Assembly: GCA_950295325.1 (NCBI GenBank)
Contig: OX485809.1
Location: 25,296,001-25,360,000, forward strand
DNA: 64,000 nt
Origin: Polytrichum commune
Lineage: Eukaryota > Streptophyta > Polytrichopsida > Polytrichales > Polytrichaceae
Direction: 5' to 3'
Shown one piece after another: positions 50,157-62,760 of this stretch; position 1 is the stretch's first letter; every line of letters starts with the position of its first letter. Both the position numbers and the translations under genes were made by a program. A model generated the notes under the pieces. The model searched no databases. It was not told the origin of the DNA and saw nothing but the letters and a program-made list of their open reading frames with translations.

Positions 50157-53100
50157 CTAATGTACACTTAGAGCACGGAAGGTCTCCCACTCCTGAAGAA
50201 CAGCTGCTTGCAATGCACGATGTTCCATATCTTCAGCCGAGGGTAAAAAGAGTGTTGTAGGTTTCTTCTTTGGTTTCGTTTCCAAGCCTGGAAGCAAGCT
50301 GTCATCTTCTTCTTCTGGTTCTGGTTCAGGCTCAGGCTCCTTAGGCTTTGCTCTTATTATTGCCAAAAGCTCCATCAATCTCTTAAGTTTCTCAGCAGCC
50401 GCAGCCTGTCACAAAAATACAATGCAAAACACAATGGGTGTCACTTCAAAGGGCATGACCTAGACTTAAAAGATTGCAGAAAGAGAAACTAGTGTCAGCC
50501 TGGTCAAGGCTTGTAAACAACCTGATCTGAATGAATGACAAACAGGGCAAACAAGTAGGAAGCAGCCTAAGTACACTAAGTTCACCAATTTCTACATAGT
50601 TGTAGGCTGCAGCCCACTAGAACATTCTCTACAGGCAAAGTAATTAAGAGATCGTTATAAAGTAAACAGAGCACTGACCTCCACTTCAGCTTCAGACACC
50701 TCCCTCACAGCACAATCCGTCAAATCATCCAGCCAGGTTTGCACATCGGCAGTGATCTCATCCACAAGTGTACCAGATGATGCTCTTATTACAAACTTGC
50801 ACACCATTGTCTTGGTCTCTTCGCCTAGATCCACATCTCCACTCACTTCACTTGCCCCAAAGATCATCATACCTACCAAGTCACCATACCATGTCTTTGC
50901 AGCATAGCAGATCTGCACATTTCACATCCCTGATTAGCAAATAAGTGGAAATGCTCTTCCAGAGAACAATCTCAAAGGGACATATCTCATAAGGTAAAAT
51001 TAAAGACATATATTGTCAGCAGCAAACAACAATTGTATTCTTTCAGTACTCATATTTGCATATGCTTCCTGGGGTAGATAACACCTTCCATGAAAGACGT
51101 ACACATTATTTTCCAGAATGCCTCTAGATGCATAGTATGACATGATACAATCATGAAATTACCTGGAATCCTGCCACGGTCCGTAAAACATGGGAGCACA
51201 CTTTGTGGAAGGGTTTGGATGACATAGATTTGAATCCTGTGAGTATAGGCAAAACTGCAGGTTCCATAAACCCTCCAGACATTGTAGCTGTGGCCTTTGG
51301 CCCTGCACTTTCATATGCATAAGCACCGGTGAACTCTGCAATGGCTGGCAGGCTTGGCCAAAGCCTGAAAAACTCCACAGGTGACAGGCTATATGGAAGT
51401 AAGAGTTCAATAAGGGGTAGTCGATATGATCCACATCGTAGCACCACCGGTTCCCCGTACTCTGACGGATGTGCTTTCCTTCGTCCATGGTTACCATCCT
51501 CATCAGGACCATCTACCTCATCCCCATTGGCTACTCCCACCCCACCAAAAAATGGGTAGTACAGGAGCTGTACACACAAGGAGCAGCGCTCAAACCGCGA
51601 TACCCCAACAGTCACACTAGAAAGCACCGGATCCTGCATAGAGCAATGAGTAGACAGAGTAAATGGCTAGTTCCTCATCTCAACAGAAATATTTGCAAAG
51701 CTCCCAAGCTCCAAAATAATCCATCTTTCTTTTCAAGAGTGGCATTAAAAACACCAGAGATGGGTCTCATTCTTCCTAGCTTCGTTTCTCATTGTCCAAA
51801 AGAGTCTATAATGATTATGAGATTCTATGTAATTACACTCTTCTGTACTTCCAAAGATTGGATATGTATGCAAAGAAGACTTCATGGTCACACCTACCTG
51901 GGAGTGGAGCTGCTGCAATTGGCGAACACCCTGAGGAGACCCATCCATGAATCGAAGGGCACCTATGAGCCCCACTCGAACATCCACCCGCTTCAGATCT
52001 TGCTCTGTCATATTCAGGATCTGGACATCACAAGGCACAAATCAATATTGATTGTGTCAGATACATAGCCCTCCAAGATCACAACTTAAATAGATCAGTT
52101 CTCAAATGCATCTCAGACATGTCTAGCATTTACCTGCAATGAACTGACTCTACCACCTGGAAAGAGAGCTCACAGAAAGATTTGGCACCACACCTGAATG
52201 CTGAACTTCAAATTCTTTTGACACACATGGAAGGATAACAATGTCAAACTCAGAGTGTTCACATAACCATCCCAACAAATGGTATACCTTTAAGTGCAGT
52301 GTAAGTCTTCTCTCATATGGATCAGTCAAATGGTATGCTTCAGCAAAGCAAGGATCACTGCTGCCTGATAATGTCTTGGGTGTGGGTGGAGCTTTCAAGT
52401 AAGCAAAGCCAGAGGTGGCCAGGCTCAGTTCACTCCTAGCAGGTCTCCAAAGCTCCTGAACAGCCGTGTGAACAAGATCTTCTAGTTTGCGATCCTGTGC
52501 AGCTGAAGCCTCAAAATACTGAACTGAAAGCTTGTGGTGTGTAAAAGGATAATCACCTGTGGCACCTGAATTTCCTACCCACCTTCAAACAAAGCCCAAA
52601 CAGCACATCTGAGTTTGAAAATAATATAAGGGATATCACCAAGTTATGAAGTTCAACCTTAATCATCCCAATGCCTCTCACTCGCAATGCCATAAATTTG
52701 CATCAGTCATGTGTGGGACCCACAATCTGCCTCCCTCCATCTGCAACCCTCTCTTTAAAAACTTCCGTAGTAATTCCAAGGAGCCTACATCAATAATTTG
52801 GAAAAACATCTACTGTTGTACTAAGAATTTGTACAAGAGACTTACTTAGAATCTGGATGCTTCACGATGTACTTAAATTTCTGTAAAATGAGCCTGCACT
52901 GGTGCTTGTTAACAGAATCGGCAAGTGTGCTACTCCTGAATTCCTCAAGTTCTCTTGTCAGAAGTTGCCCAGCTCTTAAATTCCTAGAACCCAAGTGTTC
53001 TGCACAAAGTAGCAAGGCCTGTACATCTTGTAATCTGCAATACACAGGAGATGAGTAAACTAACTAAGCAATGATAGAGTTGTACAATCAGATTGAAGAA

Positions 53101-56100
53101 TAACACCCAAATATCTCACACATGGTGAAGTATTAATTTTGGTGGCTTTATTAATTTTGGGAAACACCATTAACAATAGGAAAAAGTAAGTGCACACACA
53201 CACTGGCAACTGCTCATCACAAGAATATGTGACAAACCCCTATATCAGGGAAATTCAGAAATTCCAATCACCTGTTGGAGGATTTTTCAGCAGAGTCGAT
53301 ATTAAATAGGACTTTGTGTATTTGATCAATGATGATATTCAGAGGATCTTCTGGGTCATCTGCCAGTAACGGGTCCAGACCTTCAAGATCAAAATGCTCT
53401 GCCAGAGCCCATATCACCCGTGCTCGTAACCTTGCAGTTGTCACCTACACACCACATACAGAATCACATACACTTGAGTGGCTCTCATACATATCAAGCA
53501 TTCACATGAGGGACAACACATATGTTTGTATGGGCGTAAACACCCAGCACAAAGCAAAAGTAACTCCAGAAAACCATTGTGAAACAAGGAAATATCCTAC
53601 ACTCTCTCCAGGATGCAATATGAGCAGAAAATAACATGTCACAAACATTAATTAGCCTCTATAGAATCATGTGGGCAAATGACATGATACAGGATTTAGA
53701 AATGAAGGCAATGTAAAGTCTGCTTCATTTATTCCTTTAAATGTTCATTGCAAAAGGGCATCCTCGTTAAAAAGTCTGGGTCTCTTATGCACGTGAAAAG
53801 AATGGCAGCAAATAAAGCAGAAGTAGATTGAACCTCGCTGAGGTCTTTCACAAGCTGACTTTGTAAAGCCTGAAGCCGGGTTTCTGCCACAATCTGCTCA
53901 GGGGATGCACCATCTTTTGCCTTCTTCACACCTCCAACAGTGTCATATATATGGCACAATCTAACAAGTAACTTCAAGTAGCAGTCCATGGCATAAGTGC
54001 GTCCTGTAGAATGATCAGAAACAGTCAGTACTGCCATTTCAATGCAATAAATCCTCCTTTTTGTAACTCACTAGAAGTGACCTACTCAAGTATCGAAGAA
54101 GAATAGCCTATGTGTCGAAACTCAAAACTATATGAAATAATAGCAGAATATGACTTTCTCAATTATAAGAAATATTGTTTGGTTGGTGATTTGTTGTGCT
54201 TCATTTACTATAGTGTAAATTATGCACAAAACAGAGAATAACTTATTCAGGTCTGTCATATTGATTGATTTGTACCTTGGCAGTCCCACTTTACACAAGG
54301 CCGGCAAACTTCAACAACTTCTAGAGCTGATTGAGTCCAGCTCATTGCCCCTGACACTGTACCATAGGTCAGAGCACCAATTACACGGCTTTCAGGACCT
54401 GTAGTTTTTGTGCGTGGAAGAGGGACAGAGAGTTGGAAACAGCTCTCAACAAGACAAGCAACTAACTCTTCTCGAAAAAGACTTTCACTGTTGATGCTTG
54501 CCAGATCCTCCCTGATTTTGATGTCTTCAAATAGTGAAGCTATGTTTGTATTTTGAAGTGGTTTCTGGCCTCTTCTCACACTTTCTTTTGCAAAAAGATC
54601 CACACAAAGAGCTGTCCGGCAGATGCAAGCAAGGGCATGCATACGATCTGCTTCCACCCTCAAATTTCGCACCATCAGAAGTAGCCTCTTGAACAGAGAG
54701 ACCTGCAATATACTGCTCATAAGCCCAGAGAAATCTCCCAGAAAATAAGAAAAACCAAGAAACTTACAACATACACTGACATCCAAACTTTTTTATGAAG
54801 AGATCCAGTCAGATGAGATATCAATACTTATTAATGAGTAAGCAAGTCCTTCAGAGAACACGCGTGTGTAACATGTTCTTGCAATTAGTGGAAATATACC
54901 TGCAAGTGCAAATCCAAGAGTTGGAGATTTTTCACAACTGCACGGACAATGCTCTCTCGCCCTGCACTGAACTCTTGTCGATCCCATAATGTAAGTAAAG
55001 CAGTAATTGGTGCTGATGCCCACTCAGGTTTTCCTCCAGGCACATCTGCCAAAGACAGGAGGTTGACACTAACCTCATAAACTAAGGCTGGGTCAAGTAC
55101 AAATAGATAGGGCAAGAGGTGAGAAACCACATCTGAAATGCCAAGAATGTGTTCAGCATTGTTGAAGTCCCTTCCGCCTGCACCCTGATTGTTTCTACGG
55201 TCACCAGATAATATCTGCCAATGAGAATAGTACCCCCCCCCCCCTATTAGTAAAAGGATCCAAAATGGCATTCAAATGACAACCGGCATTGGACAACAAA
55301 TCAACAAATGATAGAAGAATTTGGAGTAGTGAATAAGCAAGCTGGTTTACCATGTCAATATCGATATACATTCACCTTCATGGAATTTTATGACAATCTG
55401 TATCCAGTACCTTTCTTCTTCATTGTAGTGAGAGGCCTCATACTCTCTTCCCGGATACATTTTGACTTAAATCAGGCTATAATAAGAAAATTACAACAGA
55501 TAAAATTCTTCCAGTTACCGCTTTTCCAATACACTCACCCTGTGCAACGTCTGTAATATAACAGTTTTGAGTGCTAGAAGAATATCCTTGCAAGTGTCGT
55601 GTGGACATCAACTACAACAAGTGTGTACAAATGAATTGTAAGTGCTACAAGAAGCATGCACCCGTCTACACACTGCCAAGTGCAATTCCAGAATGACTAC
55701 CAGTGGAAAGGGGACTCCAGGGGAGACGACTGTTATATGCAGTCTAAGGAGACGGAATAACAGAAATGATGAATAAACTTTGTGAAACACCAGGACGGAA
55801 GTAATATATAGACAAGCTCTAGGGGAGCCAGAAGTAAATCCATCCAGTGTGCCCAGTTCACACTCTTAGGATGCTTCCCATGTATACCCGGGCTCTTGAA
55901 TTACGGAAAAATCCATAACAACCCCACCACTGCTCCAGTAGAAATAAGATTACGTGCCATCAATCTTCTTCAATTGAGGACTTTAAGTGTATAATTCAGC
56001 AATGTACCTTTACTGGATGCAGAATGCAGAGTAAGACACAGTTGGATAAGCTAAATCCCTTGTTCTTGGAGAATTGAAAACAGTTGTGGGATTATTGCTG

Positions 56101-57488
56101 AATTCAACACTTGGTCGAGCTATCTCGAAAAATGCAGCTATGCTAGGTCGTTCAACATCTCTGATTCCAAATTCGGCAAAACCCTTATTATTACCATGAG
56201 AAATTGGGGAGAAGAGGCGATTTTCACACAAAGAGGACTTCGGCAAGTCAGCTGACGATTTCTGCTTCATTTGTTGAGAGTGTATCGGAACTATATAGAT
56301 CACGAAGTATTCCCTTATGATGGTATTACCAAGGTTCACAAACACCGCCATAGAATGAGACATATATTGTGAGAGAGATATAGGAGAGAAGCACTTGACT
56401 GCTTATGAACTGCTCATCGCCAAACCCACTATTGAAAAGCAATATCAAAATGCCAATGTAAAAACTTGAAAAGGGTGGAGAAGTCCTCTTATGTTTCAGC
56501 ATCTGGGTCTATCATTTTCCTGCTGCACGCTGCTAGCTCAAGAGGTTTGAGGATATGTTTACTGGGTGCATAATTGTTCATGGCATTATACCTGCACTTT
56601 GAAGTTTCAGGATGCATATGCCTCTGTTTGAAATATGGAGGGAGGGTAATGGACAGAGAAGAAAATTGGACAGACCTGCATATCCTCCACCATACCAGTA
56701 GCTACTGCCTTCGCTGAGAACACGAGGGGAAAAACCGAAGCCCGGAAACTCTCAATGGTCAACACCCTGGAGCGAGCCATCAAAATGTCCCGCTTCTCCC
56801 ACACAAATCTACACATCGCCACCACCCAACCAGCTCGGATAGCCAGAGAATCCTCACTAGGCACCAGCTTATCCCCCGCCAATCGGCTCAACCTCTTGGT
56901 ACTAAACTCGAGAAAGAGACGTCCTACACCTTCGAAGGCGATCCTGGAAACGGCATCAGAAAAATGCAATATGCTTTCTCCGATCTGACGCCACCATGTG
57001 GAAACTCTTTCCAGCAATGCCGCACTCGTTACACAGAGGTTCACAACATCGTCTCTTGCAAGCAGGCATCCAAGCGTCTCAACGATCGCATAGCGCAGAT
57101 TAGGGTTTTCATTCACAATGCAGTTTGAGATCTCCTTACTATTGTCAATGATGAATTTTCCTAACCGCCATGACGGAATCGCAGACAAGAACGAAACAGC
57201 AGCAGCTGTAACATCCGAGTCCGGAAAATCAAAGTCATTGCGGATCCCACGGCACACAACCTCCCACTGCTCTGATGTCAAACGTGTGCATCGGATCAAG
57301 TCAAATGCGAGCTTCTTGCACACAGCGCTTGCGGGACTAGCGATGATTTCCTCGCACGCTGCGCTCGAGATCGAAGAAATGTCCTTCCCTGCTGCTGCAT
57401 GCTGGAGTGCTAGCAACAGAGCTTGCGCTTGCCGTAGCCCGTCGTTGGAGGCGAGCTCCGTCCTGATGAGTGTGAACACCTGATCCAT
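50157..57488 (-). CDS. TPLATE: TPLATE, large subunit of the TPLATE/TSET endocytic adaptor complex (11 exons, 1152 aa)
   Basis: Exons in order: 56676-57488, 54900-55214, 54276-54702, 53834-54003, 53272-53444, 52846-53034, 52288-52582, 51898-52020, 51163-51633, 50679-50912, 50157-50405. All introns are GT-AG with matching phases, giving one 3459-nt frame. The protein aligns along its whole length with Arabidopsis TPLATE (1176 aa, from memory). The N-terminal adaptin-like solenoid includes SPASAVCKKLAFDLIR (51-66); VSLFKRLLLMVRNLR starts at 377; VEVCRPCVKWDC ends exon 3. The C-terminal half carries appendage-like blocks (LYYPFFGG, SPVEFFRLWPSLPA, KPFHKVCSHVLRTVAGFQ). The tail holds an acidic PEPEPE stretch (~1090-1105), PKKKP, and the conserved end MEHRALQAAVLQEW. 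The family acts in clathrin-mediated endocytosis at the plasma membrane and cell plate, with TML, TASH3, LOLITA, TWD40 and EH proteins. Odd points: a shorter acidic/lysine tail than in Arabidopsis and a poly(G) run just before the first 3' splice site. Intron 1 is long (1461 bp). Confidence 0.96.
55233..55244 (-). repeat. Poly(G) run (12) next to the 3' splice site of TPLATE intron 1
   Basis: On the transcribed strand, 12 G lie about 18-30 bases before the acceptor (ctattctcattggcag). The pyrimidine-rich part of the acceptor is thereby limited to a short tattctcatt. Confidence 0.85.
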
Positions 57489-57740
57489 TGCGTCCCCTGA
57501 TCCCAGCTCTTTTACTCACTCATCTGTCCTTCACGATTATGCTTTACTTGTGCATCGTTGGAAGCAAAGCTGTAGCAGAATCACGGCACTGGTGCTATTG
57601 CAATCAATCGCTCCTCCCTGTGTGCATCGATCGCAACCCTAAGAACAAATCGGAACCCTAGCTCCAGAGCTCCCCTGCATTGAGTGAGCTCTTGCGAGCA
57701 TTGCGAGACTCGGTGAACCCAAGGGGGGCTCCATTATGGA
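57489..57740 (-). promoter_or_regulatory. Probable TPLATE promoter / 5' UTR region
   Basis: A GC-richer block directly upstream of the ATG contains aaccctaa and ggaaccctagctcc (~57635-57665), half telo-box-like motifs common near plant transcription starts. No TATA box is clear and the transcription start cannot be fixed. Confidence 0.4.
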
Positions 57741-59856
57741 TGCAATTCATCCATATGGAATGAAACTGGGCCTTTCTTGTCATCTATGGACCGGTACCAA
57801 ACGGGTATCTAAATGCCGGGTATGTGGCCACGACGGCGTGGTATGAACTTCAGCTTCCGGTTTACATTGGGGATAAAGTTTGATAAACCAAACATCAAAT
57901 AAGTAGCCTTCGAGCGCATGCAATTACTAAGAATTTATTGGCTCTCGGAGTTCATTGGCATCTTAGGGACCATTATTGTGTCCCTCGATGACTGGATCTG
58001 TATGAGTGAAAGTTCAAATATGTGCATGAAATTGTCTTGGATGTATCAAGTGATTTTAGAATTTGAATGTTGCCAATCCAAGTTTCAACAAATTAATCTA
58101 TGTGGGAAATTACTCTACTGAGGGCCACAAAAGAGTGAAGAGAACACTAAATAATTTGTGGAAGTAAGCTTGGACAATACTTCTTTGTAAGCAATAATTT
58201 CAGTATGTAGTTCTAGATACAATACAGTTTTTTTGAATGTACTAACACATGCTTATATAAGCTTAAGTGTTTTTCTCATAGTTTTTCAGTCAAACTGTGT
58301 TACATTCAAAAATGCATAATAGTATTGGTACCATTACCAAATCAACAACACACCAATTCATGTGGTTAAGAACAAATATAAAAATACCATGATTACTAAT
58401 CCTTAATCAATCAGCATTCGATTAATGAAAATCACTCTTAGGTGACTTTAATGTGAACATTCTAAAAACTAGGAAAGAAATTACTATTCAATTACAAAAA
58501 TTCATGTACATAGAAAACATGGAAGTGCAATCTAAAGAACCAACCACAACTAGAGGATTTCCAATGAGTAACATCTGTTTGAAATATCCAAACCAACAAT
58601 TAGAAACAACAAGAGCATATGAGTTAACTTTAATCAATGAAATCAGCAATGTAAGTACCAAAATTTATATGGTAGTTGTACATATTCCTGGTGTTGACGA
58701 AACCTACCTCAAATGTACAGAGTGAGCATCTGCAGTCTTGGATTAACTTGTTTGCAAACAATGAATTTTTCCTCAGATGTCTACAGAGACTTTTCAAATA
58801 ACCAAACTACATCAAATAAACTATACTTGGAACCAAAAATGTATAGCTCTTATGACGTTTCAGACATGAAGTCTCTTATATTTTGCATGCTTCTGGGCTT
58901 GAAGGACGTGGGAAGATGCTTGCTAAATCGGTCCACTGTGTTCCCTCACAAACCTTCTTCTGTTGGTTTTCTCAGCATTATCGTCTTCTCCTACTCACTG
59001 CCCTCTTCTAAGAGGACAAAAGTTGGACAACAATGAAGTTCCCAGGTTGCATATTAATTGAGTTCAAAGTTCAGAGGATATGCTCATTCCAGAATCTCTA
59101 CCTACATTAAATTCTGCATGTCATGCATGCAAGCGTGTACGTCCAATGCGACCATGCAGGGCAGTTGAATACTCATGAATCATGATCTAGAGGAGCAAAT
59201 CGATCCAAAAACATACAAAGATCAAACGTTTCCATGAAAGAGTATCGTCCTGAAACTACTGCAACTGAGCAGCATGAAAACATCAGTGACCATGCAGTGC
59301 AGTTGAACGCTCATGATCTGAAGGCACAAATGGATCCCAAAAAATGCAAGGTCAAACATTTAAACATGAAAGGAGTACCTTACTGAAATCCACTGCATTC
59401 TAAGGGGTACAACATCTTGAGAAATACATGCACATTTACAATGAAGATACACAGAATTGCGGACAAGACAATATCAGGAAAACCCTCCCTGCGCCTTGCT
59501 TTGAAAGGCGGGATTGTTACTGCAGCTGGGAACTGCGATGTTGGACTCCAATGTGTAAAAGGGGTATACAAGTGCACCCTAGACTAGGCTGGCTGCTGAT
59601 GGGCAGCCAATTTGATGCAAGTGGGGGGGGACATATCTTTATATCAAAAGTTTGGTTCTATTGACCTGCTGGTAACCCATCTTCCTATGCTCCTTTCCTC
59701 GGCCAGCTTACCAACCGCCACTGCTTCGCTTCGCCTTTGCCTTTGTAAGGAAAAAGAGCTGATCGACAGTAGAACATCCAGCAGTGAACTTGAAAAATGG
59801 CAGTCTCAGTCTCCTACAGTCAAGCCTAATCCTAATCCTTTGTGTGTAAAACCCTG
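57741..59856. other. Spacer between TPLATE and the helicase gene, including the helicase 3' UTR
   Basis: Bases immediately below 59857 should be the helicase 3' UTR. No clear AATAAA signal was fixed. Plus-strand frames at 58453-58725, 58713-59036 and 59612-59944 have no recognisable product; the last runs antisense into the helicase end. A 9-base G run lies at ~59622-59630. A duplicated block (accatgcag-gcagttgaa-ctcatga) occurs at ~59151 and ~59290. Confidence 0.45.
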
Positions 59857-62028
59857 TCAACCTCCCCAACCGCCACGCTTGCTGCCACTGCTCCGACCTG
59901 TTGGGCAATCCGAGGCTCGGTGTCCTCGTTGCCCACACTCATGACACGTTCCTGAAAACTTGCTGTCCCTATCACCCCTGCCTGCTGAGAATTTGCCAAA
60001 CCGATCAGAGGAAGCTGAGGAGCGAGATGGTGAGGAGTGTCTGCCAAAGCGGTCATTCCCTCTATCTCGTCCTCCCCCCATTCCTCCTTGATTACTGAAG
60101 CGCCCAAAATTGTCAGCAGTGCGACCTCGCATTTCATCAATCTTGCATCTCGGAAGCTTGGTGGGCAAATCTAGCACATCACCAGAAGGTGTTGGCATTG
60201 AAAGTATTTCCTTGGCCAACTCTTCAGGCAGATCGAACAATGCCCCATTCACCTTGTGGTCATCAATCATACAGATCTTACCAACTCTGTCAGCAGCATT
60301 GCGGGAGATGCTAGAGAGAATTGCAGTTACAGCGCGTGCACTCAAAGGTGGACCATCTGTTCGAGTCAGTCGAACTGTTGTCATGCCTGATTCGTAACTG
60401 AGGAGGGAGCGGCTTGGTGGCAGCTGGCTGAAGCCACTGATGTGGGCAAGGGCGGCTGCTAAGGCGTCCGGGCCCTTCTCTTCTAGAAGAAACTCTGCAG
60501 TTGGTAGGAACTCAGAAGCCAAGTTCGAGTCTACATGATTAAGAACCTTTCTCACCTGCTCGAAGCTAGATCGCAGGACATCCTTCACATGTGGTGCTCC
60601 AACGAGCTCAAACTTGCACTTGACATTGCTCTCGATTGTTCTCACTGTGCGTGCCTGTTGAGCGGTGAACATAAGAATATTGGTTCCTGTCTTGCCAGCA
60701 CGACCTGTTCGACCAGTTCTGTGAACGAATGTTTCTGAATCATTCGGAATCTCGTAATGAATAACGAGATCTACATTCGGAACATCAAGTCCTCTTGCTG
60801 CCACGTCAGTGGCTACCAGCACTGTGATCCTTCCTTCACGGAAAGCGTTCAGGGTCTTCTCACGTTGGACCTGCGTGATGTCACCGTGCAAAGCTCCACA
60901 GGCAACTAAACTGCCCATAGCCGAAGCAACATCATCCGCATCTCGCTTTGTTTGCGTAAAAACAATTGCCTTACCACCTTTCCCATGCACCGTGATGAGA
61001 TCACTCAGAATGGACCGTTTTGCAGTTGCTGGAAGCTGAATAGCCAAATTTTTGATACCCTCTGCCAACTTGTCATCTGAATCACCCACGAGATCGATGG
61101 TCATCGGATTCTGCATTTGCTTGCGAGATAGATCCTTCACCCACTTGGGCATAGTGGCTGAAAACAGCATGCTTTGACGCTTCTTCGGCAGCTGGGCCAA
61201 AATGCGTTCAACATCTTCTTCGAACCCAACTGCAAGCATCTGGTCGGCCTCGTCCAACACCAAAAAGTGTACATCCTGCAATTGTAATGAACCCCTATCA
61301 ATTAAATCAATAATGCGACCAGGAGTACCCACAGCGATGTCTACGCCTCTCTGTAGCTGCCGCTGTTGCAGAATAATGGAAACACCTCCATACACACAAA
61401 TGGTTGACAACATTGGTGCCGACTCCATGAACTCCCGTTCCACTTGCTTGGCTAGCTCACGGGTTGGAGCCAAGACAAGAGCCCGGGGCGATCGACCTGA
61501 CCTTGGAGCATTTTCTCTGTCCTCCTCCACAATGTGCCTGATGATAGGGATTCCAAACGCAAGAGTCTTTCCAGTTCCTGTCTTTGCCCGAGCAATAAGG
61601 TCTCGCCCTTTCATCGCAGGCTCCAGCACCGCCCTCTGAATTGGGAAGAGATGGGTGATTCCTCGACCCGCAAGGGCATCAACTATGTCACTGGACACAC
61701 CCAGGCTATCAATCGCCAGCTCATCTTTGTCTGATGCAGAAACCCCGCCCGCAGCATTTAAAATCCCCTCTTCATCTGAAGAATCATCCTCAAACAAATG
61801 TCCTGACTGGTTCGACAGCCCTCGGGTTCCAGTAATCTCCAAAGCGGAGTTGAAAGCTGCGCCCCCGCACGCATGCTTCCCAGCCCAGGGCCTACAACCA
61901 AGCAAAAACCCATGCTCCCCTCGGAACGGCGACTCAAACCCCGGAATGCCAGAGAGAGCAGGCAGTACCCGCTCTATACACAGCTGTCGTTGTTGCTGCA
62001 GATGGCCAAAGCCAGCAACGGCTCGCAT
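59857..62028 (-). CDS. RH3: Organellar DEAD-box RNA helicase, RH3 type, with GUCT domain and zinc knuckle (single coding exon, 723 aa)
   Basis: An uninterrupted frame from ATG 62028 to a stop at 59857. Helicase motifs in order (numbering from Met1): Q motif FPIQ (~128), I AKTGTGKT (~148), Ia PTRELA, TPGR, II DEAD (~259), [21 protein letters not shown] (~405), [10 protein letters not shown] (~436). Then comes [15 protein letters not shown], a GUCT domain (~550-610), an Arg/Gly/Ser-rich tail, and a CCHC knuckle [14 protein letters not shown] (~695-708). The GFSQ block and [12 protein letters not shown] place it with chloroplast RH3, rather than the mitochondrial PMH (RH9/RH53) relatives. RH3 aids group II intron splicing and 50S ribosome assembly in plastids. 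The N-terminus is Arg-rich with few acidic residues, fitting an organelle presequence; plastid or mitochondrion cannot be told. The frame stays open upstream to 62085 without ATG (in-frame TAG at 62086-62088), so an upstream coding exon is possible. The lack of introns is unusual. Confidence 0.9.
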   Translation of the reverse strand: MRAVAGFGHLQQQRQLCIERVLPALSGIPGFESPFRGEHGFLLGCRPWAGKHACGGAAFNSALEITGTRGLSNQSGHLFEDDSSDEEGILNAAGGVSASDKDELAIDSLGVSSDIVDALAGRGITHLFPIQRAVLEPAMKGRDLIARAKTGTGKTLAFGIPIIRHIVEEDRENAPRSGRSPRALVLAPTRELAKQVEREFMESAPMLSTICVYGGVSIILQQRQLQRGVDIAVGTPGRIIDLIDRGSLQLQDVHFLVLDEADQMLAVGFEEDVERILAQLPKKRQSMLFSATMPKWVKDLSRKQMQNPMTIDLVGDSDDKLAEGIKNLAIQLPATAKRSILSDLITVHGKGGKAIVFTQTKRDADDVASAMGSLVACGALHGDITQVQREKTLNAFREGRITVLVATDVAARGLDVPNVDLVIHYEIPNDSETFVHRTGRTGRAGKTGTNILMFTAQQARTVRTIESNVKCKFELVGAPHVKDVLRSSFEQVRKVLNHVDSNLASEFLPTAEFLLEEKGPDALAAALAHISGFSQLPPSRSLLSYESGMTTVRLTRTDGPPLSARAVTAILSSISRNAADRVGKICMIDDHKVNGALFDLPEELAKEILSMPTPSGDVLDLPTKLPRCKIDEMRGRTADNFGRFSNQGGMGGGRDRGNDRFGRHSSPSRSSASSDRFGKFSAGRGDRDSKFSGTCHECGQRGHRASDCPTGRSSGSKRGGWGG

Positions 62029-62711
62029 CCGCAACAATGTGCGGATGCTCGCCTCCGTGCATTTTCTCGAAGCCACGATGCCGGCCTAATGTGCCCCCTG
62101 GCTTCAAATAAGATTCTAGAGCATGAAGCTCCCTTTCCCTTCCAGCCCTGCCGATCGCCGCACCCCCAGTGACCACCGGTTCAGCAAATCTTCGAGAGTA
62201 CAAAGAACTCGGTGACAGTAAACCCTAGTTGCAAAACCCTGCGGTCCTGCAACAATTGCAGATAAATCACAGGCCAAAATACTATGGCAAACCTCTTGAA
62301 TCCTCTCGCTGTCGATCGCCGCCTCCTACAGCGATCGCCGCTTCTCAGAACTCTTTTGAACCAGCAGCAACTCTAGCTCTGGCTCCAGAGGTGCAAAACC
62401 CCTGCTACACTGCAAAGTTCGTGAAAAACAGCAGCAAAAATTTCTAGCGCAGGTATTCGTCACTCACTGTCAAAACTCTGACGCGTCCAGCAACGGCCGC
62501 TTCACTAAGCTTGAGCAACCAAGAACCCTAGGTTAAAAACCGCAAAACCCCTGCCGTCCTGCGGACGTCTTCAAAAATCAGCAGGAAAAAATCCCAACCC
62601 CGGTTTTGCTAAGTCACTGCCTATCTGCGCCGCCTCCAACGATGGCCGCGAAGCAGAGAGAGGAGAGGAGGAACAAATGGCAGTACCAAGGGGGGGGGAA
62701 CCCTACATACC
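62029..62711 (-). other. Probable 5' UTR region and 5' intron of the RH3-type gene
   Basis: On the minus strand a good donor, CAGCAGAG|GTATGT, lies at 62711/62710. Candidate acceptors lie near 62086 (cacattag|GCCGGC) and ~62240 (gaccgcag). An out-of-frame ATG at 62062 starts a 42-codon frame that overlaps the proposed start at 62028. The region is GC-rich and contains several aaaccc(t)-type motifs. Confidence 0.45.
62220..62228 (+). promoter_or_regulatory. Telo-box (AAACCCTAG)
   Basis: The AAACCCTA motif is typical of plant promoters and 5' regions of translation and ribosome-assembly genes. It lies upstream of the helicase start, consistent with that expression class. Confidence 0.5.
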
Positions 62712-62760
62712 TCTGCTGCTGGGGCGGAGGTTGCGAAAGAGCCAGAGTGTGAAGGAGCTC

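Noticed and set aside
51469-52068. 199-codon plus-strand open frame
   Set aside because: Lies antisense to TPLATE exons 8 and 9 and an intron; no recognisable protein, explained as a shadow of the real exons.
56010-56363. 117-codon minus-strand frame in TPLATE intron 1
   Set aside because: TPLATE exons 1 and 2 join in phase without it and match the family across the junction; the frame has no recognisable homology.
61202-62203. Several 90-145-codon frames on both strands over the helicase N-terminus
   Set aside because: Other-frame shadows of a GC-rich coding exon; none has a domain.
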